Part shown: in pieces, positions 26,344-35,807 of the stretch
Layout: the number at the start of each line of letters is the position of its first letter
Numbering within the stretch: the first letter of the stretch is position 1
DNA from: an uncultured Rhizobium sp.
Lineage (GTDB): Bacteria > Pseudomonadota > Alphaproteobacteria > Rhizobiales > Rhizobiaceae
Direction: 5' to 3'
Length of the DNA: 64,000 nt
NCBI GenBank assembly: GCA_945952415.1
Contig: CAMFIF010000015.1
Span: 1 to 64,000 of the forward strand
Position numbers and translations under genes: made by a program
Notes under the pieces: generated by a model
Database searches by the model: none
Told to the model about the DNA's origin: nothing
What the model saw: the letters and a program-made list of their open reading frames with translations, nothing else

Positions 26344-27114
26344 TCAGAATTGATCCTTGCGACGGCGGATTTCCGCAAAGACATCCTCGTTGGACGCATC
26401 GCTCATGCCGAGCAGATCGCGGATGGCGGGATCGCCGGCGCGCAGGAAGGGATTGGTTTCCTTTTCAAGCCCGATGGTCGTCGGACAGGTGAAGCGGCCT
26501 TCACGGCGCATGGCTTCGATTTCGGCGGCACGATCCTTCAGACGACGATTGGTCGGGTCGATCGTCAGGGCAAAGCGCGCATTGCTTTGCGTATATTCAT
26601 GGCCGAAATAAACGACGGTCTCGTCGGGCAGGGCCGCCAGCTTTTGCAGAGAGGCCCACATGTCCGGGGCGGGCCGTTCGAAAAGCCGACCGCAGCCGAG
26701 CGCAAAGAGCGTGTCGGCGGCGAAGAGAAGCTTCGCATCTGGAAGATGGTAGCAGACATGCCCCGCGGTATGGCCGGGCGTCTCGATCACCCGCACCGTA
26801 TTGTTGCCGAAGAGGAATGAGCTGCCGTCCGATACGGTCCGGTCGATGCCGGGAATCTTCCGGGCCTCAGCCGCCGGGCCGATGATCGCCAGGCCATAGC
26901 GCTCCTTGAGGGCAAGATTGGCCTCCACGTGGTCGGCATGGTGGTGGGTGGTAAAGATATGGCTGATTTTCCAGCCGCGCCGTTCTGCGGCCGCCACGAT
27001 GGGCATTTCCTCGGGCGCATCGATGCTCGCCGTCAGCAGGGTCTCGGGATCGTGGAGAAGAACGCCGAAATTATCGCTGCGGCAGGGGAAACATTCAATT
27101 TGCAGGGCTTCCAT
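26344..27114 (-). CDS. gloB: Hydroxyacylglutathione hydrolase (glyoxalase II)
   Basis: A 256-residue metallo-beta-lactamase-fold enzyme that hydrolyses S-lactoylglutathione to lactate and glutathione. The metal motif is [14 protein letters not shown], with further ligands in [29 protein letters not shown] and [15 protein letters not shown]. It starts at an ATG at 27114, divergent from the methyltransferase gene with a 90-base gap. Confidence 0.94.
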   Translation of the reverse strand: MEALQIECFPCRSDNFGVLLHDPETLLTASIDAPEEMPIVAAAERRGWKISHIFTTHHHADHVEANLALKERYGLAIIGPAAEARKIPGIDRTVSDGSSFLFGNNTVRVIETPGHTAGHVCYHLPDAKLLFAADTLFALGCGRLFERPAPDMWASLQKLAALPDETVVYFGHEYTQSNARFALTIDPTNRRLKDRAAEIEAMRREGRFTCPTTIGLEKETNPFLRAGDPAIRDLLGMSDASNEDVFAEIRRRKDQF

Positions 27115-27203
27115 AAATTCAGGGACTCCGCCGTGTCGTCTTATGTTTCCAATGTAGGGATTGCGGCCTTGAAGTCCACCCGCCCGCTGCTAACATCAGG
27201 GCA

Positions 27204-28019
27204 ATGCACGCCGATATCGTAGACCTTCGCCAGTTTTACCATTCGGAGCTCGGCCGGATGGCGGAGCAATCGATTGCGCTCGCCATTGCCGGTCTCTGGC
27301 CGAAACTGCCGGATGAACGGCTGGTGGGCTTCGGCTTCGCGGTGCCCTTTCTCGACCGGTTCCGGCAAGGAACGGAGCGGACCTTCGCCTTCATGCCGGC
27401 CGGCCAGGGTGCCATCAACTGGCCGAATGGCGAGCTCTCCGCAACCGCTCTCGTTTTCGAGGAAGAACTGCCGCTGCCCGATTCCTCGGTCGACCGGATC
27501 CTGATGGTCCATGCGCTCGAATATGCGGAAAATCCACGGGAATCGCTGAAGGAAATGTGGAGGGTTCTCGCGCCCGGCGGGCGGCTGGTCATCGTCGTTC
27601 CCAACCGGCGGGGTGTCTGGGCCCAGCTCGATCATACGCCCTTCGGCAGCGGCCGGCCCTACTCGCGCGGACAATTGACCCGGCTGCTGCGCGAAACCAA
27701 TTTCACCCCCGGGGCCACGGCGGATGCGCTGCATTTTCCGCCGACCCGGCTATCCTGGCTCCTGCGGCTTCGGCGGGGCTTCGAGCGGTGCGGGCGGCTT
27801 CTCTGGCCGGCCTTTTCCGGCGTCATCATCGTCGAGGCGCAGAAGCGGCTCTATCAGGGGCTTCCGGTGGCTGTCCGCAGTTCGCGGCGCGTCTTCATGC
27901 CCGTCCTCGCCCCGCAAGGGGTTCCAAGCGCGATGCAGGGCGCCGAGGCTGCGGCCGTGCCCTTGAGGATCCCCTCGACAAAGCGGGGAAAGAGCATTAT
28001 GCCCGACCCGCTTTCCTGA
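27204..28019 (+). CDS. Class I SAM-dependent methyltransferase
   Basis: A 271-residue protein with a methyltransferase-11-type core: LPLPDSSVDRILMVHALEY and LKEMWRVLAPGGRLVIVVPN around motifs II-III. The usual glycine-rich motif I is altered (FGFAVPFLD). Substrate unknown. It lies between gloB and the tyrosine-pathway dehydrogenase, as in other rhizobia, and is followed after 30 bases by the dehydrogenase gene on the same strand. Confidence 0.85.
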   Translation: MHADIVDLRQFYHSELGRMAEQSIALAIAGLWPKLPDERLVGFGFAVPFLDRFRQGTERTFAFMPAGQGAINWPNGELSATALVFEEELPLPDSSVDRILMVHALEYAENPRESLKEMWRVLAPGGRLVIVVPNRRGVWAQLDHTPFGSGRPYSRGQLTRLLRETNFTPGATADALHFPPTRLSWLLRLRRGFERCGRLLWPAFSGVIIVEAQKRLYQGLPVAVRSSRRVFMPVLAPQGVPSAMQGAEAAAVPLRIPSTKRGKSIMPDPLS

Positions 28020-28049
28020 TCGTTTTTGCCTGTACCGGCGGGGGTTTAC

Positions 28050-28976
28050 ATGGGCAGTCTGGCATTCGAACGCGTTGCCCTGATCGGCATCGGTCTCATC
28101 GGCTCTTCCATCGCCCGCGAGATCCAGGAACAGGGCCTGGCCGGGCATGTGGCCATTTCCACGCGCAGTGTTGAAACGCTTCGCCGTTCAGAAGAGCTCG
28201 GTCTTGGCCATTCCTACCATCTGTCCGCCGCCGAAGCCGTTAAGGGTGCAGATCTCGTCATTGTCTCCGTCCCCGTCGGGGCCTCGGGTGCGGTGGCGCG
28301 GGAAATCGCGCCCCACCTCAAGGCGGGGGCGCTCGTCACCGATGTCGGCTCCACCAAGGCTTCGGTGATTGCGCAAATGCAGCCGCACATGCCGCCGCAT
28401 GTGCATTTCATTCCCGGCCATCCGATTGCGGGGACGGAAAAATCCGGCCCGGACGCAGGTTTCGTCGGTCTCTTCAAGGGTCGGTGGTGCATTCTCACCC
28501 CCCTTGAAGGCACCGATCCCCGGGCGCTCACGCTGCTGCGGTCCTTCTGGGAAAGCATGGGCTCCATGGTGGACGAGATGGACCCGCAGCACCATGACAA
28601 GGTGCTCGCCATCGTATCGCACCTGCCTCATATCATCGCCTATAACATCGTCGGCACGGCAGATGACCTGGAAACGGTGACCGAGTCTGAAGTGATCAAG
28701 TATTCCGCATCCGGCTTTCGCGATTTCACGCGTCTTGCGGCGTCCGATCCCACCATGTGGCGGGATGTCTGCCTGCATAACAAGGATGCCATTCTCGAAA
28801 TGCTCGCCCGGTTTTCGGAGGATCTGGCCTATCTACAGCGGGCGATCCGCTGGGGGGAGGGCGACAAGCTCTTCGATCTCTTTACCCGCACCCGCGCCAT
28901 TCGCCGCTCGATCGTGCAGGCGGGCCAAGATGTGGATGCTCCCGACTTCGGGCGCCACGCACTCGATCCCAAATAG
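28050..28976 (+). CDS. Prephenate/arogenate dehydrogenase
   Basis: A 308-residue NAD(P)-dependent enzyme of tyrosine synthesis. Its N-terminal Rossmann motif is VALIGIGLIGSSIARE. Further marks are TDVGSTKASVI, HFIPGHPIAGTEKSGP with active-site His, and HDKVLAIVSHLPHIIAYN. The start at 28050 (MGSLAFERVAL) has a G-rich site before it; the TTG at 28026 lacks one. The stop is close to a GC hairpin (28980-28997) shared with the convergent gene. Confidence 0.9.
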   Translation: MGSLAFERVALIGIGLIGSSIAREIQEQGLAGHVAISTRSVETLRRSEELGLGHSYHLSAAEAVKGADLVIVSVPVGASGAVAREIAPHLKAGALVTDVGSTKASVIAQMQPHMPPHVHFIPGHPIAGTEKSGPDAGFVGLFKGRWCILTPLEGTDPRALTLLRSFWESMGSMVDEMDPQHHDKVLAIVSHLPHIIAYNIVGTADDLETVTESEVIKYSASGFRDFTRLAASDPTMWRDVCLHNKDAILEMLARFSEDLAYLQRAIRWGEGDKLFDLFTRTRAIRRSIVQAGQDVDAPDFGRHALDPK

Positions 28977-28985
28977 GGTCCGCCC

Positions 28986-30011
28986 TCAGACGGGCGGCAG
29001 GGTGATGCCGAGCGGGATGAAGCCCAGCATGACCTGACCCTTTTCCAGCACCAGATTGACCCGGACCGTGCCTTTCTGATCGGCCATGGCCTTCATGGCG
29101 CCAAAGGCCGTGCGGATATTGTCGGCCGCCTCCGGCAGGGCGCCGGTGAGCACAGGCTCGAAATCCGTGAACTTTTCTGCCTCCAGCGCGAATTTTCCGG
29201 AGACCAGGCCCTCCTCGTCTATCTCGACCGGTCCGGTCAGGGTCATGACCCGGCCATTGCCGAAATCGGCAACGACACGACGGATCTCGCCCGCTGCGGG
29301 GTGAAGGATGGCGCGATCGCTTATCCGTCCGTCAAGCGCGCCAGCCTTGCCGGCAAGCGTTGCATCGGCGCTGATGCTGAAGGGGGGCAGGTTCGCCCCG
29401 GAGGCCGCCGGCAGGGCGAGCTTCAGATCCTGCGCCAGGAAGGCCGCATCGAGGTCATTCCCGTTCTGGCGGATATGGGCTTCGGAATGGCCGGCGGTGC
29501 CTGAAAAGGCTTCGCCTGCAGCCGAGGCGCCGGCCGGAAAGGTCCATTGCAGGGCGTCCACCACGATGGAGGAGCGCTCCACGCCGCCGATCTTCCATTG
29601 CAGGCTCGACTGGAGGCTCTTCCAGTTCAGCGACAGTTTCTCACCTGTCGGCAGCGTGGCATCGAGGGGACCATCCATTTCCCAGACCACGTGGAAGGGC
29701 TGGTAGACCTGGGCGGCGCTACGCAAGGCCGCGGCATCGGCACTGCCGCCCCGCCTCAGATCGGCAATGCCTGGCTTTGTGCAGAAGATCTCGAAGCGGA
29801 AGGGAAAGCCCTTCACGTCGATCTGGCCGCATTCGAGCGCCAGGCCAGCGGCCTGCTGCTCCTGCATCAGGGCGGCAAGGCGGCTGCGGATTTCCTTCGC
29901 GCCATAATACCAGGCACCTGTATAGAGCGCTGAAACCGCGATCACGCCGATGGCCAGATTGCGTATCTTGGCCGATGCCCGGGAGCTGGTCCCCGCCATG
30001 GACTCCGTCAT
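28986..30011 (-). CDS. DUF2125 family protein
   Basis: A 341-residue protein with one N-terminal membrane anchor (IRNLAIGVIAVSALYTGAWY), then a large periplasmic domain. LALECGQIDVKGFPFRFEIF is typical of DUF2125, a family found mostly in Rhizobiales. The function is not known; the beta-rich body resembles lipid-transfer-type envelope proteins, but that is only an impression. It is divergent from the ChaC-like gene with a 258-base gap. Confidence 0.85.
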   Translation of the reverse strand: MTESMAGTSSRASAKIRNLAIGVIAVSALYTGAWYYGAKEIRSRLAALMQEQQAAGLALECGQIDVKGFPFRFEIFCTKPGIADLRRGGSADAAALRSAAQVYQPFHVVWEMDGPLDATLPTGEKLSLNWKSLQSSLQWKIGGVERSSIVVDALQWTFPAGASAAGEAFSGTAGHSEAHIRQNGNDLDAAFLAQDLKLALPAASGANLPPFSISADATLAGKAGALDGRISDRAILHPAAGEIRRVVADFGNGRVMTLTGPVEIDEEGLVSGKFALEAEKFTDFEPVLTGALPEAADNIRTAFGAMKAMADQKGTVRVNLVLEKGQVMLGFIPLGITLPPV

Positions 30012-30269
30012 CCTGATTGTCTCCCTCTCCAGCGGCAGGAATGCCGCGGTCTTTTCGATTTTTGGCGCCGGTCGCTTGAAAGCCCTACCGATTGCGATCC
30101 AATTTGCATTAGACCATCAGACCGCGATGCAACATATCCGATCGGCGAGGCCGCGCGATTCGTTTGCATTGCGGCGCTTTCGGGTGGTTTGTGCTTCATC
30201 CATGGCAAAAATGCGTGTCATGGATGGCGGGCATCGGTCCTCAACAGGTTTTGGCAGACGGTAGCGACA

Positions 30270-30815
30270 ATGGATGAGTTCTGGGTTTTCGGTTACGGGT
30301 CCCTCATGTGGAATCCGGGGTTCGATTTCGTCGAAAGCGCACCGGCCAGACTGCATGGCTATCGGCGCTCGCTCTGTGTCCGCTCCTGGGTGCATCGCGG
30401 CACTCAGGACGAGCCGGGGCTGGTGCTCGGGCTGGATCGAGGCGGTTCCTGCCTCGGCATGGCGTTCCGCACCCGCGGCGAGGCGGCCGAGGCGGTCACC
30501 GATTATCTTCGCCGGCGGGAACTCGTCACCCATGTCTATCTGGAGCGGCGCCTTCCGGTGCGGCTGGCCGATGGGCGGCGGGTGGACGCGCTCACCTATG
30601 TGATCGACCGGAGCCATATCCAGTATGCGGGCGCGCTCGATGCCGCCCATGCGGCGGATGTGGTGGCGCGGGCGCGGGGCCAGTCCGGACCCAACGATGC
30701 CTATCTGTTCAACACACTTGCCCATCTCAGGGAGATGGGGATCCGCGATCACTGGCTCGAAGAGGTGGGCGATACGGTCAACCGCATCCGTCAGAGTTCG
30801 GCGCCGAGTTCCTGA
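30270..30815 (+). CDS. Gamma-glutamylcyclotransferase (ChaC-like)
   Basis: A 181-residue enzyme of the ChaC group that releases 5-oxoproline from glutathione. It starts MDEFWVFGYGSLMWNPGF, where FGYGSLMW is the substrate-binding signature, followed by GYRRSLCVRSWVHRGTQ and later QYAGALDAAHAADVV. The start at 30270 is fixed by this N-terminus. The 3' end overlaps the convergent acyltransferase gene by 25 bases. Confidence 0.9.
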   Translation: MDEFWVFGYGSLMWNPGFDFVESAPARLHGYRRSLCVRSWVHRGTQDEPGLVLGLDRGGSCLGMAFRTRGEAAEAVTDYLRRRELVTHVYLERRLPVRLADGRRVDALTYVIDRSHIQYAGALDAAHAADVVARARGQSGPNDAYLFNTLAHLREMGIRDHWLEEVGDTVNRIRQSSAPSS

Positions 30816-31576
30816 AGGCGGGCCTCCGCGGTCGGCGGAAGCGGAAGGCCGGGATTGTCGCGGACGGTTTCCAGAAGCAGCCGGTCGCTTGCGGTTTCCA
30901 TGCGCTCGATCAGCGTCTGGTGGAAGAGATCGGGATCGAGACCCGGCTCGATCGGCGGCAGGATGATGACCTTGAAATGACCGGGAAAGCGCAGGAACTT
31001 GCGCCGCGGCCAGAAGAGGCCGGGATGCATGACCACGGGGACGACCGGTACCTTAAGGTCGCGATAGATGCGGGCAATGCCATATTTGTAATCCGGCGGG
31101 GCGCCGGGCGGGCGGCGCGTGCCCTCCGGATAGATGATCAGCTGACGGCCGGCCTTCATCTCCTCGGTGGCGCGCCGCATCACTTCCAGCATGACCTTGC
31201 CCTTGGCGCCGCGATTGACCGGGATCATGCTCTGCTTCATCACATACCAGCCGAAGAGCGGAATCCAGGTGAGTTCGCGCTTCAGGATATAGACCGGATC
31301 ATCAAGCCAGGGCAGCAGGCCGAAGACATCCCAGAAGGACTGGTGCTTCGGCGCGAAGATATAGCCGCCCTTCGGAATGTTCTTGAGCCCTTCGACCGTA
31401 AAGGTCGTGCCGGCAATCTTCGCCATCAGCCAGTTGTTCGTGCGGGCCCAGAATTTCGGGATTCCATAGGCCTTCTTGCGGGGCAGCAGGAAATAGAAGG
31501 GCGTGAAAACAATCATCTGGACGATGAGATTGAGATAGAAAACCGAATTGAACAAAACGGATCGGATAATGATCAT
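30791..31576 (-). CDS. plsC: 1-acyl-sn-glycerol-3-phosphate acyltransferase
   Basis: Transfers an acyl chain to lysophosphatidic acid to form phosphatidic acid at the inner membrane. It has N-terminal membrane segments (LIVQMIVFTPFYFLL), the catalytic HX4D motif in KHQSFWD, and the substrate motif YPEGTRR. Length (261 residues) is normal. The ATG at 31576 is preferred to the preceding TTG at 31579. It follows the YdcF-like gene on the same strand. Confidence 0.9.
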   Translation of the reverse strand: MIIIRSVLFNSVFYLNLIVQMIVFTPFYFLLPRKKAYGIPKFWARTNNWLMAKIAGTTFTVEGLKNIPKGGYIFAPKHQSFWDVFGLLPWLDDPVYILKRELTWIPLFGWYVMKQSMIPVNRGAKGKVMLEVMRRATEEMKAGRQLIIYPEGTRRPPGAPPDYKYGIARIYRDLKVPVVPVVMHPGLFWPRRKFLRFPGHFKVIILPPIEPGLDPDLFHQTLIERMETASDRLLLETVRDNPGLPLPPTAEARLQELGAEL

Positions 31577-31668
31577 CAAGGCGCAGATCCCCGGGCGATG
31601 GCTGTCCTGAGGGTGCTACACGATATCGGCGGACAGAAAAAGACATAGCGGGTCATGCCCGCCGGAAA

Positions 31669-32400
31669 TCAATGGTCTCGCGGCATGCGATGGGGGCTTT
31701 CCCGCCAGGCAAGACCGCCGGTGATGCCGCGAAGCCCGGTGGCGAGAATCTTCACATATTCGCTCAGCATGACGCGGAGAGTCTGCGGATCGGCAAACCA
31801 GTTGCGCCGGCGCAGGTTCGAGTTCACGACCGGGTAGGGGATAAACTCCGTGACCGGATCGGCGCGGCGCAGCTCGATCAGGCTTCGAGGCATATGGTAG
31901 TTGTTGGTCACCACCAGAACGCGGCGATAGCCGTGGTCGCGGATCCAGTCGACCGCCTCGGCGGCATTGCCGATCGTATCCATCGCCTCGTAGCCGATAT
32001 CCACGCAGCACCGGAACATGGTGTTGGAGCTCTGGGTCATACGTCTGATCTGCCCGGCGGTGGTCGACGGATGGACGCCCGATATCAGCAGGCGCTTGCC
32101 CGCGCCGCGCGAAAGGAGATCCAGTGCCTGGTTCAGCCGCTGGGAGCCGCCAGTCAGCACCACGATCGCATCGGCCTTGATGTCGGCGGGCGTTGCAAAG
32201 GATGACACCATGTCGGCGAAATAGAGGAAGCCGCCGAAGAAGAGACCGCCCAGTATCACGGTTGCCATGCCCGTCCAGCGCAAAAAGCGCCGGAAGCGGC
32301 TGCGGCGCGGCCGAGGTCTCGAGGCCGAAGGCAGAGACGGGCCTGCTCCCTGCCCGGCGCCCTTTTCCGCCGATCCGTCATCGCGCTTCTCGTCAAACAT
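31669..32400 (-). CDS. YdcF-family (DUF218) membrane protein
   Basis: A 243-residue protein with a basic, Pro/Ser-rich cytosolic N-terminus, one membrane segment (GMATVILGGLFFGGFLYFA) and a periplasmic DUF218 domain: DAIVVLTGGSQRLNQALDLL, ISGVHPSTT and VVTNNYHMPRSLIELR. Relatives act in envelope metabolism, but the substrate is unknown. The ATG at 32400 is chosen over a TTG at 32412. It lies between ftsX and plsC on the same strand, probably in one transcription unit with ftsE-ftsX. Confidence 0.85.
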   Translation of the reverse strand: MFDEKRDDGSAEKGAGQGAGPSLPSASRPRPRRSRFRRFLRWTGMATVILGGLFFGGFLYFADMVSSFATPADIKADAIVVLTGGSQRLNQALDLLSRGAGKRLLISGVHPSTTAGQIRRMTQSSNTMFRCCVDIGYEAMDTIGNAAEAVDWIRDHGYRRVLVVTNNYHMPRSLIELRRADPVTEFIPYPVVNSNLRRRNWFADPQTLRVMLSEYVKILATGLRGITGGLAWRESPHRMPRDH

Positions 32401-32495
32401 GGCTAGGGTCAAACCTGGTTGCTTCCTCTGCGGGCTCCTCGCACAGCCGCCCTTTCCCTCTTAAAGGGCGCTGCTGGCGCTTTCATGGCAAGGGT

Positions 32496-33506
32496 TCAAT
32501 CCGGCAACATATCGGTGCGGGCTGGATCGGAGCGTATGAGGTCGATTTCATGGATCGTCCGCATGACTGTCAGGCGGGCGGTCACCGTGGTTAGCAGGGC
32601 AATGATCAGCATGGTCGCGAAAATGCCGAGATAACCGCCATAGCCGACCGAGAAGGTGCCGAAAAGGGCGGCAGCCTGGTCGCTCTGGGGCGTGGCAAGC
32701 GAACGGCTCTGCCAGAAGCTCAGGCCGGCAAAGACCAGCGCGGCCAGCAGGCTGCCCGCTGCCGATCCCTTGAGGCTGATCTTCAGGAAGTGCTTCTGGA
32801 ATTCGCGGCCCACAAAGGACGCTTCGGCCCCGACGAAATGGAGCACCTCGACGATATGGCGGTTGCCGGCGAGGGCGCCCCGGGTCGCGAAGATCACCGT
32901 CAGAATCATGGCGCTGAAGACGAGCGCCATGACGGAGAGGCCGATCAGCACCGTCGTATGGGCCATGGAGACGAGGCGGTCCACCCAGGTCCGGTGATCG
33001 TCCAGCGAGGCCTGCGGCAGCTCATCCTTCAGCATGGCGCGCATGCCTTCGAAATCGGGCGGGTTCTGCTCGTCGATGGTAATCACCACGAGGCGCGGCA
33101 CGGGCAGTTCGTTGAGATCGAGATTGGGGCCGAGCCAGGGTTCCAGAAGCCGTGCGGTCGCGGCATCGTCCAAAATCTGGCCGTCCCGTGTGCCGACGAA
33201 GCTCAGCGCAATGTCGCGCGCCCTTGCAAGGGCCTTTTCCATGTCCAGCTTGTCGTCCGGCTTGATCTGGATGGTGATCTCGCGGGAAATCTGACTTTGC
33301 CAGCTCGAGGCGGTGGCGCGCACCATGCTCACGCCGCCAAGCGTAAGGCAGGCAAGGAAGGCCATGATGGCGATCACCACGGCCAGCGCATTGCTCTGGA
33401 TATTGGTGGGCGGCACGATCGGCCCCATGGGGCGAACGCGCATTTCCGGCCGGCGCTGGGATGCGGGTTCGGCAGGAGCGGACGGTTTTTTCGAGGGCTC
33501 ATTCAT
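32496..33506 (-). CDS. ftsX: Cell division protein FtsX
   Basis: The permease-like partner of FtsE, which controls peptidoglycan hydrolases at the division site. 336 residues: a cytosolic Pro-rich N-terminus, a membrane segment (AVVIAIMAFLACLTLGG), a periplasmic loop (about 75-190), and three C-terminal membrane segments. The start overlaps the end of ftsE by 8 bases, giving translational coupling. Confidence 0.92.
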   Translation of the reverse strand: MNEPSKKPSAPAEPASQRRPEMRVRPMGPIVPPTNIQSNALAVVIAIMAFLACLTLGGVSMVRATASSWQSQISREITIQIKPDDKLDMEKALARARDIALSFVGTRDGQILDDAATARLLEPWLGPNLDLNELPVPRLVVITIDEQNPPDFEGMRAMLKDELPQASLDDHRTWVDRLVSMAHTTVLIGLSVMALVFSAMILTVIFATRGALAGNRHIVEVLHFVGAEASFVGREFQKHFLKISLKGSAAGSLLAALVFAGLSFWQSRSLATPQSDQAAALFGTFSVGYGGYLGIFATMLIIALLTTVTARLTVMRTIHEIDLIRSDPARTDMLPD

Positions 33507-34158
33507 AGATATCGAGATGCCCCCCCGTCAGGATCATGCGGCGTGCCTCGACCTGGTCCATGAGGGCGAGATCGTGGGTGGCAATCACCACGGCCGTTCC
33601 CAGGCGATTCAGCTCCAGGAAGAGGTTGAGAAGGCGTCGGGCCATGGGCGGGTCCACATTGCCGGTCGGCTCGTCGGCAAGCAGTACTTCCGGCCGGTCG
33701 ATCAGGGCGCGGGCAATGGCGGCGCGCTGTTTCTCCCCACCTGAGAGGACAGGTGGCAGCACGTTGATGCGGTCACCGAGCCCCACCCATTTCAGGAGTT
33801 CCAGCACGTCCGTCTTGTAGCTCACCTCGTCCTTGCCGCGCACGCGCAGCGGCAGCGCAACATTCTCGTAGGTCGTCAGGTGATCGAGCAGGCGGAAATC
33901 CTGGAAGACGATGCCGATCCGCCGGCGCAGCATGGGCAGTTCGGTCGTGGGAATGGCGTTGACGTCACGCCCGAAGGTGCGGATCAGCCCGCGCGTCGGC
34001 TTCAGCGACATGAAGAGCAGCCGCAACAGCGTGGTCTTGCCCGCGCCCGACGGGCCGGTCAAAAACTGGAAGGAGCGCTTGGGAATATCGAAGGTGAGGT
34101 CCCGCAGGATTTCCGGACCCATTCCATACCGCAAGCCGACATTTTCAAAGTGAATCAA
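33499..34158 (-). CDS. ftsE: Cell division ATP-binding protein FtsE
   Basis: A 219-residue ABC ATPase. Walker A is [14 protein letters not shown], the signature [15 protein letters not shown], and Walker [14 protein letters not shown]. It starts [16 protein letters not shown], a conserved FtsE N-terminus, from a TTG codon at 34158. It is the first gene of the ftsE-ftsX unit and is divergent from the membrane protein gene at 34384. Confidence 0.94.
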   Translation of the reverse strand: MIHFENVGLRYGMGPEILRDLTFDIPKRSFQFLTGPSGAGKTTLLRLLFMSLKPTRGLIRTFGRDVNAIPTTELPMLRRRIGIVFQDFRLLDHLTTYENVALPLRVRGKDEVSYKTDVLELLKWVGLGDRINVLPPVLSGGEKQRAAIARALIDRPEVLLADEPTGNVDPPMARRLLNLFLELNRLGTAVVIATHDLALMDQVEARRMILTGGHLDIYE

Positions 34159-34212
34159 GTGCGTGCCCTGCCGTTAAGGGGTGCGGAGCCAGGATTTCCG
34201 GACCAGCCATTT

Positions 34213-34295
34213 CTTAACATTTCTGGTTAATAAATCATGAAAATCGCGCGAAAAAGGCCGAGCCGCGGCCGTGTTTGCGATGCATTAACCATTAA
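34213..34295. promoter_or_regulatory. Intergenic region with TTAA-type repeats (possible CtrA sites)
   Basis: Between divergent ftsE and the membrane protein gene. TTAACATTTCTGGTTAA occurs at about 34213, and TTAACCATTAA at 34285-34295. TTAACCAT is the known half-site of the cell-cycle regulator CtrA in alphaproteobacteria. Its occurrence by a division operon fits, but the spacing is not the classic TTAA-N7-TTAA, so this is a suggestion only. Confidence 0.35.
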
Positions 34296-34383
34296 AGTTT
34301 ACGACTGGCGGGGATTCGTTTCAATGCCCGGAAGGGCAGGCAGTGAGGCGAAGAGCATTCACCGAGATGACAAGGCCATAACG

Positions 34384-35073
34384 ATGAGCTCCTTCCGTCC
34401 CCGCCAGCGCAGCGCGAAGTCCTATGATCTCCTGCCGCCCGAACGGCCGCGCGCGGCCTCGCCTTTCGACCGCGTTGCCCGCCCCGCCGAGGTGGAGGAT
34501 GCCGAATTTACCGTCATTGCCGGGCCGAGGTCTGGCCGCCGCGCGTCTCAGCCCGCCTTTTCCGTCGTGCCGCCCGAAAACGACAATGCCGCGCCGAAAA
34601 GGCCCGCCCGTCGCCGGACGGCGGCACCGGTCCCGACGGTGCCTTCCGGCCGTTTCCTCGAAAGCGGGGAGCGCTGGTTGAACCGTCTTTCGGACAACAT
34701 GTTCTCGGCGCTGGTCGCCATCGTCTTCCTCGTTGTCTTCGGGGCTGTCGGTGGCTTCTCGGCCCTGGCCATGATGGGCGACGGAGGTTCCCAGACGGCC
34801 CGCGTCGACATCACTCATGTCTCGGCCCTGACGAAGACCGTCAACGGTCTTCCCATGCTCGTCATCTCGGGGATCATCGAGAATCACGGCGAAGGCCCGC
34901 TCTCCTCGCCCCGTCTGAAGGCGGAAATCTATTCCGGCGGCCAGGTGGTCGCCTCGACGCTCTTCAGAACCCGTTCCGGGCCGATTGCAGTCGGCGAAAG
35001 CCGCGGTTTCCAGGCCAAACTGCCGCAAGCCGGTGGAAAATCGCCCGAGGTCCGGGTTTTCCTGGCGGAATAA
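34384..35073 (+). CDS. Single-pass membrane protein, DUF3426-like C-terminus
   Basis: A 229-residue protein of unknown function starting MSSFRPRQRSAKSYDLLPPE. A basic, Pro-rich cytosolic region (1-135) is followed by one membrane segment (MFSALVAIVFLVVFGAVGGF) and a periplasmic beta-rich domain (VDITHVSALTKTVNGLPMLV) resembling DUF3426 or FxLYD domains. The ATG at 34384 is chosen because the region before it holds regulatory-looking repeats rather than protein-like sequence. hpt follows after 60 bases. Confidence 0.75.
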   Translation: MSSFRPRQRSAKSYDLLPPERPRAASPFDRVARPAEVEDAEFTVIAGPRSGRRASQPAFSVVPPENDNAAPKRPARRRTAAPVPTVPSGRFLESGERWLNRLSDNMFSALVAIVFLVVFGAVGGFSALAMMGDGGSQTARVDITHVSALTKTVNGLPMLVISGIIENHGEGPLSSPRLKAEIYSGGQVVASTLFRTRSGPIAVGESRGFQAKLPQAGGKSPEVRVFLAE

Positions 35074-35133
35074 GCTGTTTCCGCCGGGCCCGATTTGCTA
35101 TCGCGGGGTGTAACAGCCCTTGAGGAGACCCGC

Positions 35134-35676
35134 ATGCCTGTCGTTCGTGGAAAGAACATCGAACCGCTCTTCACCCCCGAACAGATTGCCGAGCGCAACC
35201 GCGAGATGGCCGAACGCATCGCGTCCGGTCCCGTCAAGGACCTTCTGGTCATCGCCGTTCTCAAGGGATCGTTCATCTTCGCGGCCGATCTCATCCGGGC
35301 ACTGCACCATACCGGCCTTGCTCCGGAGGTGGAGTTCATCACCCTGTCCAGCTACGGCGCCGGAACGGAATCGCAGGGCGTCCGGATCGTCAAGGACATC
35401 GACAGCGATGTCAGCGGGCGCGACGTGCTGCTGATCGACGATATCCTCGAATCCGGCCGGACGCTTCTCTTTGCGAAGGAACTTCTCTATTCGCGCGGCG
35501 CGCGCAATGTTTCCATTGCTGTGCTGCTGGACAAGAGCGTGAAGCGCAAGGAAAAGCTGGAGGCGGATTATGTCGGCTTCGAATGCCCCGATTACTTCGT
35601 CGTCGGCTATGGCATGGATGTGGCCTATGCCTTCCGCGAATTGCCCTTCGTCGGCGTGGTGACCGGGGACGCCTGA
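35134..35676 (+). CDS. hpt: Hypoxanthine phosphoribosyltransferase
   Basis: A 180-residue purine salvage enzyme converting hypoxanthine (or guanine) and PRPP to the nucleotide. It has the PRPP-binding motif DVLLIDDILESGRTL and the loop TLSSYGAGTESQG. The ATG at 35134 follows GAGGAGA. Complete. Confidence 0.92.
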   Translation: MPVVRGKNIEPLFTPEQIAERNREMAERIASGPVKDLLVIAVLKGSFIFAADLIRALHHTGLAPEVEFITLSSYGAGTESQGVRIVKDIDSDVSGRDVLLIDDILESGRTLLFAKELLYSRGARNVSIAVLLDKSVKRKEKLEADYVGFECPDYFVVGYGMDVAYAFRELPFVGVVTGDA

Positions 35677-35712
35677 CCCATATCGGGAATTGCCTTCATC
35701 TTTAAGAATCCC

Positions 35713-35734
35713 GTTAACCATCCATTTGGTTAAC
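35713..35734. promoter_or_regulatory. Perfect 8-bp inverted repeat upstream of the cpdR-like gene
   Basis: GTTAACCA, six bases, then TGGTTAAC. Each arm includes a TTAACCA half-site like that of CtrA. It lies 74 bases before the receiver gene and could be an operator for its control. The repeat is directly seen; the identity of the regulator is inference. Confidence 0.5.
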
Positions 35735-35807
35735 CAAGGCCGTTTACGCGCCGCAAAGAAAAATCGCGCCATGTAGGTCTCGGCAAAGACGAGCAGGAGC
35801 GACCCAG

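Noticed and set aside
28978..28998. CCGCCC/GGGCGG hairpin as a terminator between two convergent genes
   Set aside because: It contains the stop codon of the minus-strand gene in its loop and has no T-run on either side.
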